Source: Linnemannia hyalina (taxonomy: Eukaryota > Mortierellomycota > Mortierellomycetes > Mortierellales > Mortierellaceae). From it: a stretch of DNA of 64,000 nucleotides. Shown here piece after piece: positions 34,254-45,547 of this stretch. Position 1 is the stretch's first letter. Every line of letters starts with the position of its first letter. A program made the translations under genes and the position numbers. Where the stretch lies: NCBI GenBank assembly GCA_019671135.1, contig JAHRHY010000002.1, positions 1,364,001-1,428,000 on the forward strand, given 5' to 3'. The notes below the pieces were generated by a model. That model was not told the DNA's origin. It searched no databases and was given only the letters and a program-made list of their open reading frames with translations.

Positions 34254-36914
34254 TGTTGGTGCTGAGGTGATAGTAAGCTGGGAAGGTTAATGTAGATGAA
34301 TGAATGAGATGGTTGAATGGAATGGAATGGAATGGAATGAGTAAAGGAAGATGAGGATGTAGATGAGGGAGGACAACGGAAGGAAAAAAAGAGGTGCCGT
34401 CCTTTTTTCCTTTGAACATTTGTTTATGCAACCATGTCCAGCTACTTCACCCTCTTCTGTTATCAAGGCAAGAATATAAGTAAACAAGCCAAGCCCCCTC
34501 CTCTATGTACTACTTCTGCATCCAAGAAGGGTCCCTTCTTTCTTCCTATCACTTCTCTCTCGGCGACAGGGATTGGCGCAATGGACCACACTTTTCTTTT
34601 GTGAGCAATTTTTCTCTCTCATTTACTTTTCCCGTGCATGCACTACACAACTAATCAAACCGACAATGGCACTACATGGTGTGCCTCTCCATTGTTCTCG
34701 TCTAAACCCTGTCGAACTTTCTATCTCAGCCTGTGACCCTCAGTCTCTCTCTCTCTCTTCACATATCCCCTTCAGTTCGTATGTGTAGATCGACCACATT
34801 TTCAGCAATCATAACGAACAAAATCAGGGACACCTTCACAAAGGGTACCCAGGAACTGCCTTCAACTGCTCCACGTTCTTCTCTCTTTCTCTCCCTTCTT
34901 TGAACAACTCCTTATTCTTTCCTCGAATTTCTTTATCTCGCCATTTTTTGTCTCTCCTCTCTTTCTTCTTTCCTTCCTTACTCTCCTTCTCGCTACATAA
35001 TGTACATACCACACACTTTAACTACCCCTCTGGGATGACGAAGAAGATGGTTCGCTCTATCCTCTTCAACCCTATTCCTGTCCTGGGACTCCTCATCCTC
35101 CCCGTTTTTTTTCAATCCCGCCCTCAAGGTAACCACTCACTTGAAGCATGGAAGACGGAGGAGACGAGACGTGAACAGAAGGCGCCTTACTACTCAAATA
35201 AACAAGAGTATTTTTTTCTGTGAAGTGCTCCCTGTCTCCACGTGCGTGGAGAGTAGGAGCATGACATGGCGCCGCATAGCGGTACTTAATTGTATGCGTT
35301 TGTGCAAAACGCCGACAGCAGCGATGACAGCAGGAACAATTACAGGAGTGACTAAGTGGATCTCGCTCCCCTCTCATTCCTTTTGACATTCATCATTGAC
35401 ACCGAGGGAAAAAAACGCTGAATGTAGCAACAGAAACTAACCCCTCCTCCTTACTCCCCGCCTCGTCCTCCTGCTCAAATAAAAAATTTCCTCCACTTCT
35501 TTAGCCGTTATCTCAGCACGCATGTACTAGGGGTGTCCCGTAGATAAAACCCCTCGACAGAGACGTGTTGATTATGGGCGGGATCTACCAAGAGGTGACA
35601 CCGATTGGGCGTCGAGTCCATGCAGAGTCCTGGGTATGACTTGATGCCTGTTGCACGGTGTCTTGGCGATGGCGATCCCAGGCTGTGGTTTAAGAAGGTA
35701 GTTGTTCCCGCTGCTATTGAGGACATGACTAGAAATTGTCATCTATAAACTATTGTCACCACCGACGGTGAAGACTTCTTCGCCGGCTCTTTTGCCTGAA
35801 GTGACACAAACACACACAACACACTCTTACCTCTTCAAAGTCAACCCGTACATAGCCCCTCTTTCCTTTTCTCCTTCTCCTCATTTCCGGGCATTCTTCG
35901 CGCATAGCGCAAGGTCTCTTTAGACAAACAACAAGCTGTCATCTTCTTTATATATATCCTTGAACAGTACATAGGTTCATTCACATCTCACAAATCAAAT
36001 CCACATTATTTCTCTTACAAAAACGTAATTGGAATGTGCTTGTTCATCTTGATTGCTTGCCGCATGCCGGAGACAAGAAAAGCAGGGTGTTCAACCAAGA
36101 CAGCGAAAGTAGGTAAGAGGAGTTAGGTAGGAGGAGAGGGAGGGAAGTACAATAGTAATTCGATAGCACAAACAACGTAACATGCTCCTTCAACGAAATC
36201 CACACCGTGACATTCAGCTTAATATCATTTGATTTCGCCAACACTAAAGGAAATCGGAGCGACATAGGATGGACATGAGAGGGACATGGGAGGGACATGG
36301 GAGGAGCTTCGATAAACATACGGCACAGTAAACCTTTAAGTACATTTCCTTTTTGAGAACCCTGTCAACCACCCCTCTAGTTACACACGCACACGGCCTT
36401 TGCCACCACTTCATTTTTGCCAAGGTCACTGCTGTTTGCACGTGCCACGCGGTATAAAAGGATCTCCCCGGCCAAATACAGTTGTTTTTCTTTTCTTCTC
36501 TTTTTTCACTCCTCTTTTCACCCACCTCTACCGCTTGGAACCCGCCCGCTGACCTAGTAAGGAGACCACCTTCCTTCCCTTGGTGACCGTTTGCGTTCGC
36601 GCTGCTTTTTTGTGTCCTGCGCTCTTTAAGCTCCCTACGGTTCCGAGTACCCACGCTCTCCTGCCTCCTTCCTTGCGTTCTTTACACAACTTCATTGTTC
36701 TCAGTTCCCACGCTCTCCCACCCTTTTGCTCTTGAGTGATTGTCTCGTCATGGTTACGTGTATACTATGTACTGATCATCAAAGATTTAATTACTGTTTC
36801 ATCCGTATCGCTTTAGTGGCAAAAGAAGGTGCAGGCGTCGCGTGTTGAGGTACCGGGAGCTGGCTGTAAAGGAACGGAGAAAACAGAGTGCAGAAATGAG
36901 AGAGAGAGGTCAAG
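34254..36914. other. Gene-poor stretch before the inverted-repeat arm
   Basis: About 2.7 kb. It contains the paralog 4 leader and one possible first exon at 35035-35130 (plus; hydrophobic N-terminus MTKKMVRSILFNP then PIPVLGLLILPVFF, followed by a gtaacc donor). An orphan TATAAAAG lies at 36453-36460. At 35508-35726 (minus) there is a 72-codon open frame with protein-like composition (NHSLGSPSPRHRATGIKSYP). None can be assembled into a recognisable gene, so these may be decayed remnants. Confidence 0.35.
34315..34342. repeat. (GGAAT)n microsatellite in the leader of monooxygenase 4
   Basis: Four to five tandem copies of ggaat lie about 65-90 bp upstream of the paralog 4 ATG. Confidence 0.85.
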
Positions 36915-37136
36915 GGAATGAACAGGTGAAGTCTATGCAAGACGACGTACACCCATTCTCTTAATAGACCAGAGACCGAGGATGTGCCCACTAACGTCCT
37001 CCCTTTAGCTAGCTCACGCAGATAGTAGACATTTCCTCTCGATCATAATAAAAAGAAGGCCACACACATCCTCGGTCTCTGGTCTACTAGGAGAATGGTC
37101 GTAAATCGTCTTGCATAGACTTCACCTGTTCATTCA
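36915..37136. repeat. Foldback (MITE-like) element, ~70-bp imperfect inverted repeats
   Basis: The left arm at 36915-36986 and right arm at 37065-37136 are reverse complements with a few mismatches (shared core tagaccagagaccgaggatg). They are separated by about 78 bp. No target-site duplication is obvious. A further, more diverged half copy lies at about 63640-63725, outside the other inverted-repeat arm. Confidence 0.7.
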
Positions 37137-37657
37137 CACGCACACACGCACACACACACGCACACACATGCATCTCCACCGCCCAAGTACGCTCTCAATC
37201 CTCAAGAACAGACAAACAGACAACCAAAAGGAAAACAACTATTATATTTTTTTCTGTTCGCACAACCATGCGTGAGGAAAGTGGCGGTCCCCACTCAAAG
37301 CACCCATCCACAACCAACTCCCCCAAACCTCCCCATACATACCTCCTACTTCACAGACTGGAAGAATCTAAATACAATTCATGATAGTCTGAATGGCGCA
37401 CCAAACTCTTGACCATGTATGAGACACATCTGTATTAACTAAAAACTTACTGTCAGTGTTTCCTCTCTTACAAAAGTGCGATACGCCTCGTCAATTCAAT
37501 AAGGTTATCTTGGAAAGGCATGAGTATAATACATACACATAGATATAGACATAGCCATAGGCATGAAAGAGGCATAATAGACAAGACTCAGTGAGGTATG
37601 AGTTATTAACCCACACAAAAGAGTGAGGATGGTTATATTGAAGGGACTACATAGGTC

Positions 37658-37867
37658 TTATCGGGGATCATTGCAGCAGGAGTCGATCTTGTAGTGGCAG
37701 CACATAGGGAACATCTCCTTGGGGACGGGAAGGAAGTCAGGGCCATCCATGGTCTGGGCGACGGCGGGGGCGGTACGGATGGTGGGGGGAGCGGGGGCCG
37801 CGCTGGCCATAGAAACGACTGCGAGGGCGGCAATGGCAACGTAGGTGATGAAGGTACGGGCGAACAT
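37658..37867 (-). CDS. Small secreted CC/CC peptide precursor, copy 1 (69 aa)
   Basis: The single-exon 69-codon gene starts at the ATG at 37867 and has a TATA box 82 bp upstream. Residues 1-22 (MFARTFITYVAIAALAVVSM...) are a typical signal peptide with an AxA-type cleavage site near residue 23. A Pro/Ala/Val-rich middle region (PAPPTIRTAPAVAQTMDGPD) follows. The C-terminus carries two adjacent cysteine pairs in the pattern CC-x6-CC (residues 56-57 and 64-65). Two disulfides are likely in a short mature peptide. The layout of conserved signal plus spacer followed by a cysteine-framed variable end is that of secreted effector or signalling peptides. No family was recognised. Its partner copy at 62499 differs mostly in the last 12 residues. 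Confidence 0.75.
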   Translation of the reverse strand: MFARTFITYVAIAALAVVSMASAAPAPPTIRTAPAVAQTMDGPDFLPVPKEMFPMCCHYKIDSCCNDPR

Positions 37868-37948
37868 GTTTGGAATTTGGATGGGTGACTGGAGAAGTTT
37901 GGTTGATTACTTGAATGAAGAAAAGAAAAAGAAGGACGATGGAAGGGG

Positions 37949-37956
37949 TTTATATA
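37949..37956 (-). promoter_or_regulatory. TATA box of CC/CC peptide gene, copy 1
   Basis: TATATAAA on the minus strand, conserved at the matching position of copy 2. Confidence 0.65.
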
Positions 37957-38870
37957 GAGATTTATCTCAGCCCCTTTCAACTTTTTTGTAAGTAACGTAT
38001 TCTGGAGTGGAAGCACACCGATTGAACGAGCAATCTATCCTAGGAAGGATGGTTCGTTCACAATGGTGCTCCGGGTCACCAAGAAAAAAATATGAAAAAA
38101 CCTCCCTGAACGCCACTGTCCACCATAGTTGCCAGTGGAGTGATGCGTGTGAAAATGAACGGTCTGTAGTTGCTTCTTTCCACCTCTTGAAAGGAGCTTT
38201 ATTGCTGCTCACTAAAGGGAACCCGCCAGTGAATTTTCGTAAAGATTTTGTATGACTGTTCTTGTGGCCCGATCGAGATAAGACAGTCCATGATTCAATT
38301 GGATTTCATGTGTACATGGTCGGATAGAGCATCCGAACTACTAGAGACATTTCCCGCGGGTAGGAGTAGGAAGGTACATTCAGAGCCCAGATCTGAGACT
38401 AGGAAGCAAAATGCACGGGATAAACTCCCACCGACTATTGGGGTTAGCATTCCCCTTCAAAACTGAGGAAAACCAACGCACCCAAGGAAGCGGTATTGGC
38501 AATGATGGAAATCAACAAAAAAGTCCCATTCATTTCTCTGCATGAAACGGTGGGAAGGGTAATGTGTCCAACCAGGTCGTGTTTATCCTGTTTGATTTAT
38601 CTCTCCTGTGTTCCCTGTTTTTTTTGGCTGTTCGTCCTCTTGTTTCTGGCCCGTGATGCGGTCTTACTTCCAATCACGATGGGCCAAAATAATGCGCGCA
38701 TGGCATGCCGGTGCGGGATGTATGTCCTACCAATTCGACTGGGCTCAGAACAGCGCTATGCACAATGATCTCGCCTCTTCCAAAGAACTAATTACAAACT
38801 GTGCAGTAGGCGTACCATTCGATACAGCAAGAGTCATTTAATTAGGTAATTCACAGTCTTAGATGATCGT

Positions 38871-38944
38871 ATCCTTGGTTTGCTCTAACCCGCTTCCTCT
38901 TGGCCTTATCCTTGGTTTGTTCTAAGCCGCTTCCTCTAGCCCAT
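38871..38944 (+). repeat. 37-bp tandem duplication present only in the left arm
   Basis: Two imperfect copies of a unit starting atccttggttt lie head to tail (38871 and 38908). The right arm has a single copy near 61463-61500. Confidence 0.75.
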
Positions 38945-40084
38945 TTAGCACGCATGTACTCTCGCCCAGATGAAGTTCCAGCAATCTCGAAGGTGATGTG
39001 GTTGGGCGGAACTGAATGTGAGAATGAGATTGAGAGCGGCAATGTCATGGTGAACAATGGTCAATCAAGGATGAGGTTACGAGAGAAGTCGCGTCTTTAT
39101 CTATGTGCCTGGGAGAACTATTATGGCTTGTTTCTTTGTCAAATGAAATTGAAAAAAGTGTGCAAATCGAAATCCATCAATAACTGGTGAGGGTGACCAT
39201 AACTTGGTTACCACACCATCTCCAAACAGATTAGCACGTCCATGTTTTTCTCGAAAAAGTAATGTATCTTGCAGATAGCGCTGAAGCTTCGGTTTCGATA
39301 TCTCATCGCAAAAATCAAGAAGATTCCTAGAAATGGATCTTGGTCGTCGAGAGCTACTATAAAAAGACGATCATGCTACTCGTACTCGAATTGTGTAAAG
39401 TCGCCATCGCCTCATCCGACACATCCAGCCCCGTTAGCAAGGCAGAAAGAGTACGCCTCGCCATAAAGATGGAGACAATTCACGCGATTTTTTGTCGAAA
39501 TAATGAAGCAAACAGTATAGTTTCATATTGGCGACAAAGGATTTGCTCATGATGATCACCGATATTTGCGATATCTCACGGAAAACACCCAACATGTCTC
39601 ACATTAGGCGTCTTTACCCCTCTAGTGCAGGGTATCTGAACCATTGGACAAGTCCTTGGCAGAACGACCATTGGCCCAATCATCAAACTTAGAATAGTCG
39701 GAGTTAATGCCAGACACTCTATTTCACTCAACCAGCTCCGCCACTAGTTGCATACGTTCATACCGTTCTGTTTTAGCCGTTTTCTTGTTCCCGACATAAA
39801 CGCAAAAATGCAATGCTAACCCAAAGCTCCCTCTCAGGAACAACAAATCTTAAAAAAAAATGTCGTATTCGCACTCCTCACATGAAAATGCAACCGCGGG
39901 TTCTACCCAATCATCCAACTTTTGTTTGCGTTGCAGGGGGTCAATTTACGCACAGCGTATGATTAAAGGGTGTATGGGAATTGCGAGAACGAAGACAAAA
40001 TACGACTGTTCGCGCAGGGTATTGACAGATTAGAGAGTAACTGGACTACTTCTTTGAGCCGCACACATTCATCAGCGCAAAATT

Positions 40085-40460
40085 TATTAGATCGGGGCAT
40101 GGGTGCGAGCAAGGGCGTAGATACCGATAAGAAGAGATGGGGCTTGGAAACATGCATGGGCGTAGGAGCCGGTAAGAAAGAGACTAGGCGCAGTGCGTGA
40201 AAAGAAACGGGACCTGGAAATATGCATGGGCGTGAGAAACGGTTGGAAAAAATTACACAAACTGCATGGAAAGAAATAGGACCTCGACACGTGCATAGGC
40301 ATCGGAAACCGTTGGATAAAGACTGTACTTCATCAAAAAGACGGGACCTGAAATCGTGCATGGGCGTGGAAAACGGCCGGAAAAAGATTATCCACAGTAC
40401 ATGAAAATTAGATGGGAATCGAAACATGCATGGGCGCTGGTAACTGTATGAAGCCGAGTA
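40085..40460. repeat. Minisatellite, about six ~65-72 bp units (left arm)
   Basis: Degenerate units share the core atgcatgggcg followed by an aaacggttgga-type segment. I count six units here and five in the equivalent part of the right arm (about 59985-60310). The arms therefore differ by one unit. Confidence 0.75.
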
Positions 40461-40706
40461 TTCAAAGCGAATGGAAAGTGAGAACTAACCCAGGTAAGTG
40501 CGAGAGTTTTGAGTACTGTGCAAGTACATTATTGTTGTGTTGGAAATACCGTAGCCTTGCTCCAATTGCCTTAAGCAAACATTCTGAGCAGTGAGCCTAC
40601 TAGGAAACAGTTTAGAGACGGTGGTAGCTGCAGTACACGAGGAAGAGAGATAATGTTGAATGATAACAACTTGACTTGTTTTGTTTCTTTTACGACCTTC
40701 GTCACG

Positions 40707-40715
40707 TATATAAAG
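40707..40715 (+). promoter_or_regulatory. TATA box of crystallin-like gene, copy 1
   Basis: TATATAAAG upstream of a CA-rich leader. The leader contains a probable 5'-UTR intron (gtaagg at about 40879 to ttttacag at 40978), ending one base before the ATG. Confidence 0.6.
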
Positions 40716-40979
40716 AAGCCTAACCACCCAGCTTCTTGCAACACTCATCCGATCCTACCTCAAGCCTCAAGAACAGTAGCAGCAGTCGCAACCTCCGCAA
40801 CCACTACTACAACTCCCGTCGCAAGATCACCACCCACACTATCCAAAACACCAACAGGAAACCCTACACCAAACTCACGTAAGGCTAAATGACCACACTT
40901 TTGCAAAATACCAAAAGGAAGCAGTATTCGCTCAAAGAGGTTCAGCTTCATCAGATATTAACTTATAGTTTTTTACAGC

Positions 40980-41291
40980 ATGTTCAAGTACGTTTTGATC
41001 GCCTCAGCACTCGCAGCTGTCGGTTCTGCCTACAACCTCCTCACGGTCTGTAACGACGCCAACTTTAAGGGTAACTGCGTTACTTGGACCGGCGATCTCA
41101 AGAAATGCTATGGTCTCAACGAGTACAAGGGTGCCGTCTCCTCTGCGAAGATCTTCGGAAGTATCCGTTGCAACCTCTACCGTAAGGATGGCTGCAAGGG
41201 CGGAGGAATTGTCATTACTGGTCCCGCTTACAACTTGCAGGAGCAGAACTTCAACGACGCGGCATCTTCCTTCTACTGCCACTTCAACTAA
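40980..41291 (+). CDS. Secreted beta/gamma-crystallin-like protein, copy 1 (103 aa)
   Basis: The 103-residue precursor begins with a signal peptide, MFKYVLIASALAAVGSA, with cleavage likely before YNLLTVC. The mature 86 residues have six cysteines. The pattern YNLLTVCNDANFKGNCVTW with later SSAKIFGSIRCNLYRKDGC resembles the Greek-key beta/gamma-crystallin repeats of small secreted fungal proteins. These are often calcium-binding or cell-wall/surface associated. The ATG follows directly after a probable 5'-UTR intron acceptor. Copy 2 at 59159 is two residues shorter near the C-terminus (a QEQN segment replaced by H). The role is unknown. An effector or extracellular structural protein is plausible. 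Confidence 0.82.
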   Translation: MFKYVLIASALAAVGSAYNLLTVCNDANFKGNCVTWTGDLKKCYGLNEYKGAVSSAKIFGSIRCNLYRKDGCKGGGIVITGPAYNLQEQNFNDAASSFYCHFN

Positions 41292-42244
41292 GTGTTGAAT
41301 GCAACGTCTCCAGCATCACTCTTCAGAGTCTGAATCTATCGGACATAATCCTCGTTGTTGCAATAAACTTCAAACTACACTGGTCCTCACTCCATCCTGG
41401 CCAGTTCTATATTTGACGTGTAATAACCGCCACTACACATTAAGAGTGTAAGGACTACATACCCTTATTTATGACGCTTCCATGAAGAGGGGGGGGGGGG
41501 GGGAGGTTCTCAGAGATGTTTGATTTTTCTTCACGTCTAAATATTGAAAGAGTGGACTTTGAAGTAACGTCGCTATGAACCGTTTTGATTTACCCACCGC
41601 CCCCAACATCTACTCGAATATACTAAACCAAGTGTGACTCCATCGCCACCTCAAACAGATCCATTCGGCCACCACTAGTAGAGCAAGCATTTCGCTAAGA
41701 GACCGTGACTTTTTCGACCCCCGGACCTGCAAAAGGCTTTTCCACACCTGTTACGCGGCAGTTCCTTGCATAGATCGTCTTTGGAGGTGTCCATCGCGCT
41801 AAACTTTTACACATGTCAAGGTGCACGCTCACAGGCGAATGCTATTATTTTTCTTTGAATCTGTTGTCCAACTAACTAGCCAACACTTGTGCCTGATTAA
41901 TACGCAATAGTGTCGATCCTGTATTGGCAATATGCATACTTTGGGACTAGAGTAATAAAAAACATCACATTCGAATGAATACCACCCGCCATCATCCTTT
42001 CTTTGATAAAAACGAGAACATCTGTCCCCATCATGCACAAGCGCAAGCTAAAAAGTAGCCAATTGCAATGTCTCATATATAACTCTCCATCTCGCTTTTG
42101 AGCCATCCTACAGCGAAGGCTCCCTCTTCTGTTCTCAATCCGTTCTCAATTGCACCTTCCATTCACGAAAGACAACCACCTCTTCGGCCTTTGCCTTTTG
42201 CTTCCAAAGGGTTGTTTATTTTTGAGCATCCGCTTTTCGTCACG

Positions 42245-43638
42245 TTACTCGATTGTATGACCTCGCTGCTTTAATCTATCGAGACGACCCTTTGCTTTTG
42301 CATCACCTTGACGGGCAGCTTTTTTGTACCACTCGATTGCTTTGTTAATGTCTTTAGTGACACCTTCGCCGTTGTGATACAGGATCCCGGTATAGTCCTG
42401 AGCAGCTGCGTATCCTTTGTTGGCAGCTTTGATGAACCACTCCATGGCTTGGTAGTAGTCTTGAGGGACGCCGTCACCTTTATAATAGAGAATACCGATG
42501 TTGTGTTGAGCGGGCGCATAGCCTTGATCGGCAGACTTTAGATACCAGTCCATCGCTTTGGAAAAATCTTGAGGGACGCCGGAGCCCCTGTAGTAGAGAA
42601 CACCGATATTGCACTGAGCTATTGCGTTTCCTTGGTCGGAAGCCTTGTGATACCACTCCATTGCCTTGATGTAGTCCTTTGAAACACCAAGGCCAACATG
42701 ATAGAAGTAACCTACTTGGCGCTGGCCATCAGCATCCCCTTGCTCGGCCGCTTTGCTGTACCAGTCCATGGCCGCCTGGTAGTCCTGATGGACTTTCCGG
42801 CCATCTTTGTACATGTCACCAAGAGAAACTTGGGCCTTTGCACCTCCTTGACCGGCGCTGAACATGATTTGAGTGAGATCATCGGTGCCAGCAGTAGCTG
42901 ACGTTCCTTGTGGTGCACGTGAGGGAATAATGTTCCCCATAGGTTGGGGCTGGGGGGTGACATCACTGGTGAGCGTTGTGGTAGTTGAGAGCGATTGCGG
43001 TGCTCTGGCTGATGGAGATACAGTAGGGGGTCTGTCGATGTGGGTGTAGTTCTCCATTGCAGCGTTTTCAAGACCATAGACTGGGTTTCGTCGGATGACC
43101 GAGGTGGTGTTGATGATGCTGTTGTCTGTTTTTCCCGTCTGCTCCTGATATGACATAGGTGATGTCCCTGGGACTTTCTCCTGTGGTGAGGCAGTCTCGG
43201 TGCGTACGGGGTTACCTCGCACAACAATGTCCAGTACCACCTCCGGCATGGCGGCAATTCGATGCGGCACCAGTCTAGATGCATACAACCAGTTTGCGTA
43301 AAAATAAAAAAGGTCAGCCATGAATATGATTTGGGCCATGTAGGTAAGCACTGCCTCACGTCACTACATGTGTTACCATGGCCAAAAAAATAATATTCAT
43401 ACGGGTTTAGGTCAGCTCCCTTCAGAAAAGGGACAACTCGTGAGTTGTATCGGATATGCAGCGCATCCTCGAAGGCCTGGACAACGTCACCCCAGAGTAC
43501 AATTGGCTTGTGGGAGACGGGGTCGAATTGAACGTCGATAAAGACGGGTTTTCCTGGAGTGGAGGGGTGAGGAGAGTCAATGCTGTCCTTGGTGATAGGG
43601 TGCACTGCTTGGAAGGTTTGGGAGCCGTCTTGCAGCAT
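42245..43638 (-). CDS. Sel1-repeat (SLR) protein, copy 1 (421 aa)
   Basis: Exons 43638-43403 and 43274-42245 (intron gtatga...catctag) join in frame to 421 residues. The exon junction gives GADLNP-LVPHRIAAMPEVV. Residues 1-100 are a globular head (FIDVQFDPVSHKPIVLW...FEDALHIRYNSRVVPF). A Ser/Thr/Pro-rich linker follows. The C-terminal half then has five Sel1-like repeats of 36 residues with motifs such as AQVSLGDMYKDG, AMDWYSKAAEQGDADGQ and AMEWYHKASDQGNAIAQ. SLRs form TPR-like alpha solenoids that scaffold protein complexes. No catalytic domain or signal peptide is seen. Copy 2 at 56785 has the same exon lengths and protein length, which supports both being functional. Confidence 0.88.
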
Positions 43639-44092
43639 TGTATGTTCGTTCCTGAGTTACTGTGTTGAGAAGAAACCCTAGGATCGGACAAAAGGGAGTG
43701 AAGGGTTGACAGCAGGTTGATGGTGAAGGATGAGCTACGAGAGATGAAGAAGGGGAGAGAGATGGAGGGGACGGAAAAAGAGATGAGAGAAGAAAAGTGG
43801 GAGAGCTGAAAGGAAAAATGGAAAAATGGAAAAGTGGAAAGTGGAAAGTAAGGAAGTAAGGAAAGGAAATGTAACAGCTTTCAATTTGCTGGTGTAAAGT
43901 GCAGTGAGCCTGTGGTAGGACATGGCGCTGAAGCGAGAGAAATTGTTGGTGCCTTGCAAGCCCCTTAATCCACGTAGTATTGTTACAAAAAGATGTGGTG
44001 GCTAGGCAGTGGCGGCGATGCCTTAGGTTAGCAGTCATATTCTTTAGTAGACATAGTATTAGTAGTGCGCCGAGCCCTCTTGTCTGCTCTTT

Positions 44093-44346
44093 GTCCTTTT
44101 ACACATCACTTGGACGAGAGCAGTATTGACAAGAGTTTCGCTGGCACGCTGCAGGTAACAACCCCCTCTTTGATAATATGAATACAAGGTCCTTTTACAC
44201 ATCACTTGGACGAGAGCAGTATTGACAAGAGTTTCGCTGGCACGCTGCAGGTAACAACCCCCTCTTTGATAATATGAATACAAGGTCCTTTTACACATCA
44301 CTTGGACGAGAGCAGTATTGACAAGAGTTTCGCTGGCACGCTGCAG
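44093..44346. repeat. 96-bp tandem repeat, 2.65 units
   Basis: Units start at 44093, 44189 and 44285 and appear identical; the third is cut after 62 bp. Each unit contains ctgcag followed by gtaaca, so 44155-44250 and 44251-44346 each read as a GT...AG segment of exactly 96 nt. As 96 is a multiple of three, the minus strand stays open over the array, encoding a 32-residue repeat that I do not regard as a real protein. Confidence 0.9.
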
Positions 44347-44526
44347 TGTATCGTTTTGTGTGATTCTTTTAGGACACTATTGTCACTTCCCCTCCCCCCA
44401 ACCTACAACCCCCTTCCCCCCCCTCCGTACCAATTGAGGACCTAACAGCGGTCCTACAACTCTGGCCGTCGACCCTCTCCCCTGAGTAACAGTATAGAAG
44501 AAGCCTGCTCAAGGTCAGAGAGAACA

Positions 44527-44655
44527 GCACCTTCCTTTCTTGATATCCGAGCAGGTATGTAAAATGCTGTTCTTGTTCTTAGCAGTATTGATGAGAGCGT
44601 TTGATATAGCGTAGTCCTAACATAAAAGCACCTTTCTTTCTGGATATCCGAACAG
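44527..44655 (+). repeat. AG|GT-flanked tandem duplication (a)
   Basis: A 28-bp segment ending gagcag at 44527-44554 recurs with three mismatches at 44628-44655, spacing 101. The first copy is followed by gtatgt and the second ends acag. A cctaac branch-like site lies near 44616. The 101-nt interval 44555-44655 thus has the form of an intron whose 3' end copies the upstream exon end. Confidence 0.7.
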
Positions 44656-44763
44656 CGTCGAAAGTGTCAGAGTTCACCGTCGTTTTTCTTTCTATACATC
44701 TATTGAGTTACATACACACATACACACACCTACACACACCAATACGCCCTTTTTTTCCTTCCA

Positions 44764-44898
44764 TGAGCGGCCCAAACACTGAAGACACAAGGTCGTTCGC
44801 GCCTTTGCAAGAAGGGGCAGTTTTTCCTTCGCCTCCTCTCGGTAGTTTCTGCCATGACACCACATTGATGTGGTGGTTTCGTCCACCACCCCTTAAGT
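44764..44898 (+). other. Module A short open frame
   Basis: A short ATG-initiated frame of about 45 codons (MSGPNTEDTRSFAPLQEG...), downstream of duplication (a). It ends just past the palindrome ACCACATTGATGTGGT at 44859-44874. It parallels modules B and C in order and motif. I do not recognise the product. Confidence 0.35.
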
Positions 44899-44945
44899 AG
44901 AGTCTTCTCTAACAAAAAGGGAGCCTGTACGCAAGAGAGGAAATC

Positions 44946-45070
44946 AACCTTTTGTTTCCCTCTTTCGTGCAGGTAAGCAGACACAACGAACGACAAACAC
45001 AAACTACAGTAGGATAGGAGCGGCGCGACGGATATTAAATATGAACCTTTTGTTTCCCTCTTTCGTGCAG
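44946..45070 (+). repeat. AG|GT-flanked tandem duplication (b)
   Basis: A 27-bp segment ending cgtgcag is repeated exactly at 44946-44972 and 45044-45070, spacing 98. gtaagc follows the first copy. The interval 44973-45070 has GT...AG ends. Both this and duplication (a) are followed by a ttcacc(a/g)..gtttttctttc leader. Confidence 0.7.
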
Positions 45071-45286
45071 GCATAACGGGTTCACCAGCGTTTTTCTTTC
45101 ACCACCAGCGATAACAACAACAGCGGCAGCAACAGTAACAACAAAATTATCAACAACACACCAAATCTACCCATTTCCTATTTCGTTTCACCATCACTTT
45201 AACCAACCATAACCGCGACTACAACACAATAAGAAAATAACATAAAAAAGAAAAGAGACACCCACAACCACCAGCAACGCAGCAGC

Positions 45287-45547
45287 ATGCCGAACAAACC
45301 CATCGACGACGAAACCCAAACCTCCGGGGCCGATATCAGGTCCTCCAGAAGGGAGGAAGACTCAGCTAGCGGTTTCCCATCTCCAGACAACTCTCCCCCT
45401 GCTCTCTCTCTGAACCCGGGGTTTCAAAACTCCCACATTGATGTGGTGATTTGGAGTGGCTTAGCTTCTGGTGGCCATTTCGCTATTTTACGCGCTTGCC
45501 TGCGAGTGTCTGGAAAAGCACCTTTCTTCCACGATACGAGCAGGTAG
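45287..45547 (+). CDS. Module B short protein, unknown (86 codons)
   Basis: The ATG at 45287 opens an 86-residue frame (MPNKPIDDETQTSGADIRSS...) rich in Ser, Asp and Pro. It passes through the ccacattgatgtgg motif at 45433-45446 (reads NSHIDVV) and into duplication (c), where the unspliced frame stops. If the 99-nt interval were spliced, the C-terminus would change. The composition is coding-like, but there is no known domain and no second copy at protein level. Modules A and C share only layout and the palindrome. Confidence 0.35.
   Translation: MPNKPIDDETQTSGADIRSSRREEDSASGFPSPDNSPPALSLNPGFQNSHIDVVIWSGLASGGHFAILRACLRVSGKAPFFHDTSR

Larger units (their letters stand above)
37137..43866 (+). 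repeat. Inverted duplication, left arm (~6.7 kb)
   Basis: This whole segment recurs in reverse complement at about 56578-63230, with the three genes in mirror order and intergenic DNA also conserved. Similarity begins in the CA-rich tract near 37140 and ends in the purine-rich leader of the Sel1 gene near 43866. The arms differ by scattered substitutions and by indels in tandem repeats, so this is an old duplication and not an assembly echo. Gene-free parts of the arm (37868-40979 and 41292-42244) hold only short open frames, described under rejected items. Confidence 0.9.

Noticed and set aside
36244..36654. 136-codon minus frame rich in Lys/Glu/Arg
   Set aside because: It is opposite pyrimidine-rich promoter-like DNA with a TATA box. 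Composition-driven, no domain.
38900..39190. 96-codon frame conserved in both arms (partner 61196-61486)
   Set aside because: The few differences between arms appear to change amino acids, no signal or domain is seen, and the start is not a conserved ATG. Conservation is explained by the duplication.
39963..40427. 154-codon minus frame with repeated FSRPCIF-like words
   Set aside because: It is the translation of the minisatellite. The repeats explain the lack of stops.
41897..42106. 69-codon frame (MAQKRDGELYMRHC...) downstream of both Sel1 genes
   Set aside because: It lies in the probable 3'-UTR, shows no family resemblance, and its differences between arms are not biased to silent sites.
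44059..44301. 80-codon frame with a 32-residue repeat
   Set aside because: The frame stays open only because the DNA repeat is 96 bp. No coding signal is seen outside it.
44093..44346. CRISPR-like repeat array
   Set aside because: The units are contiguous without unique spacers, and the genome is eukaryotic.
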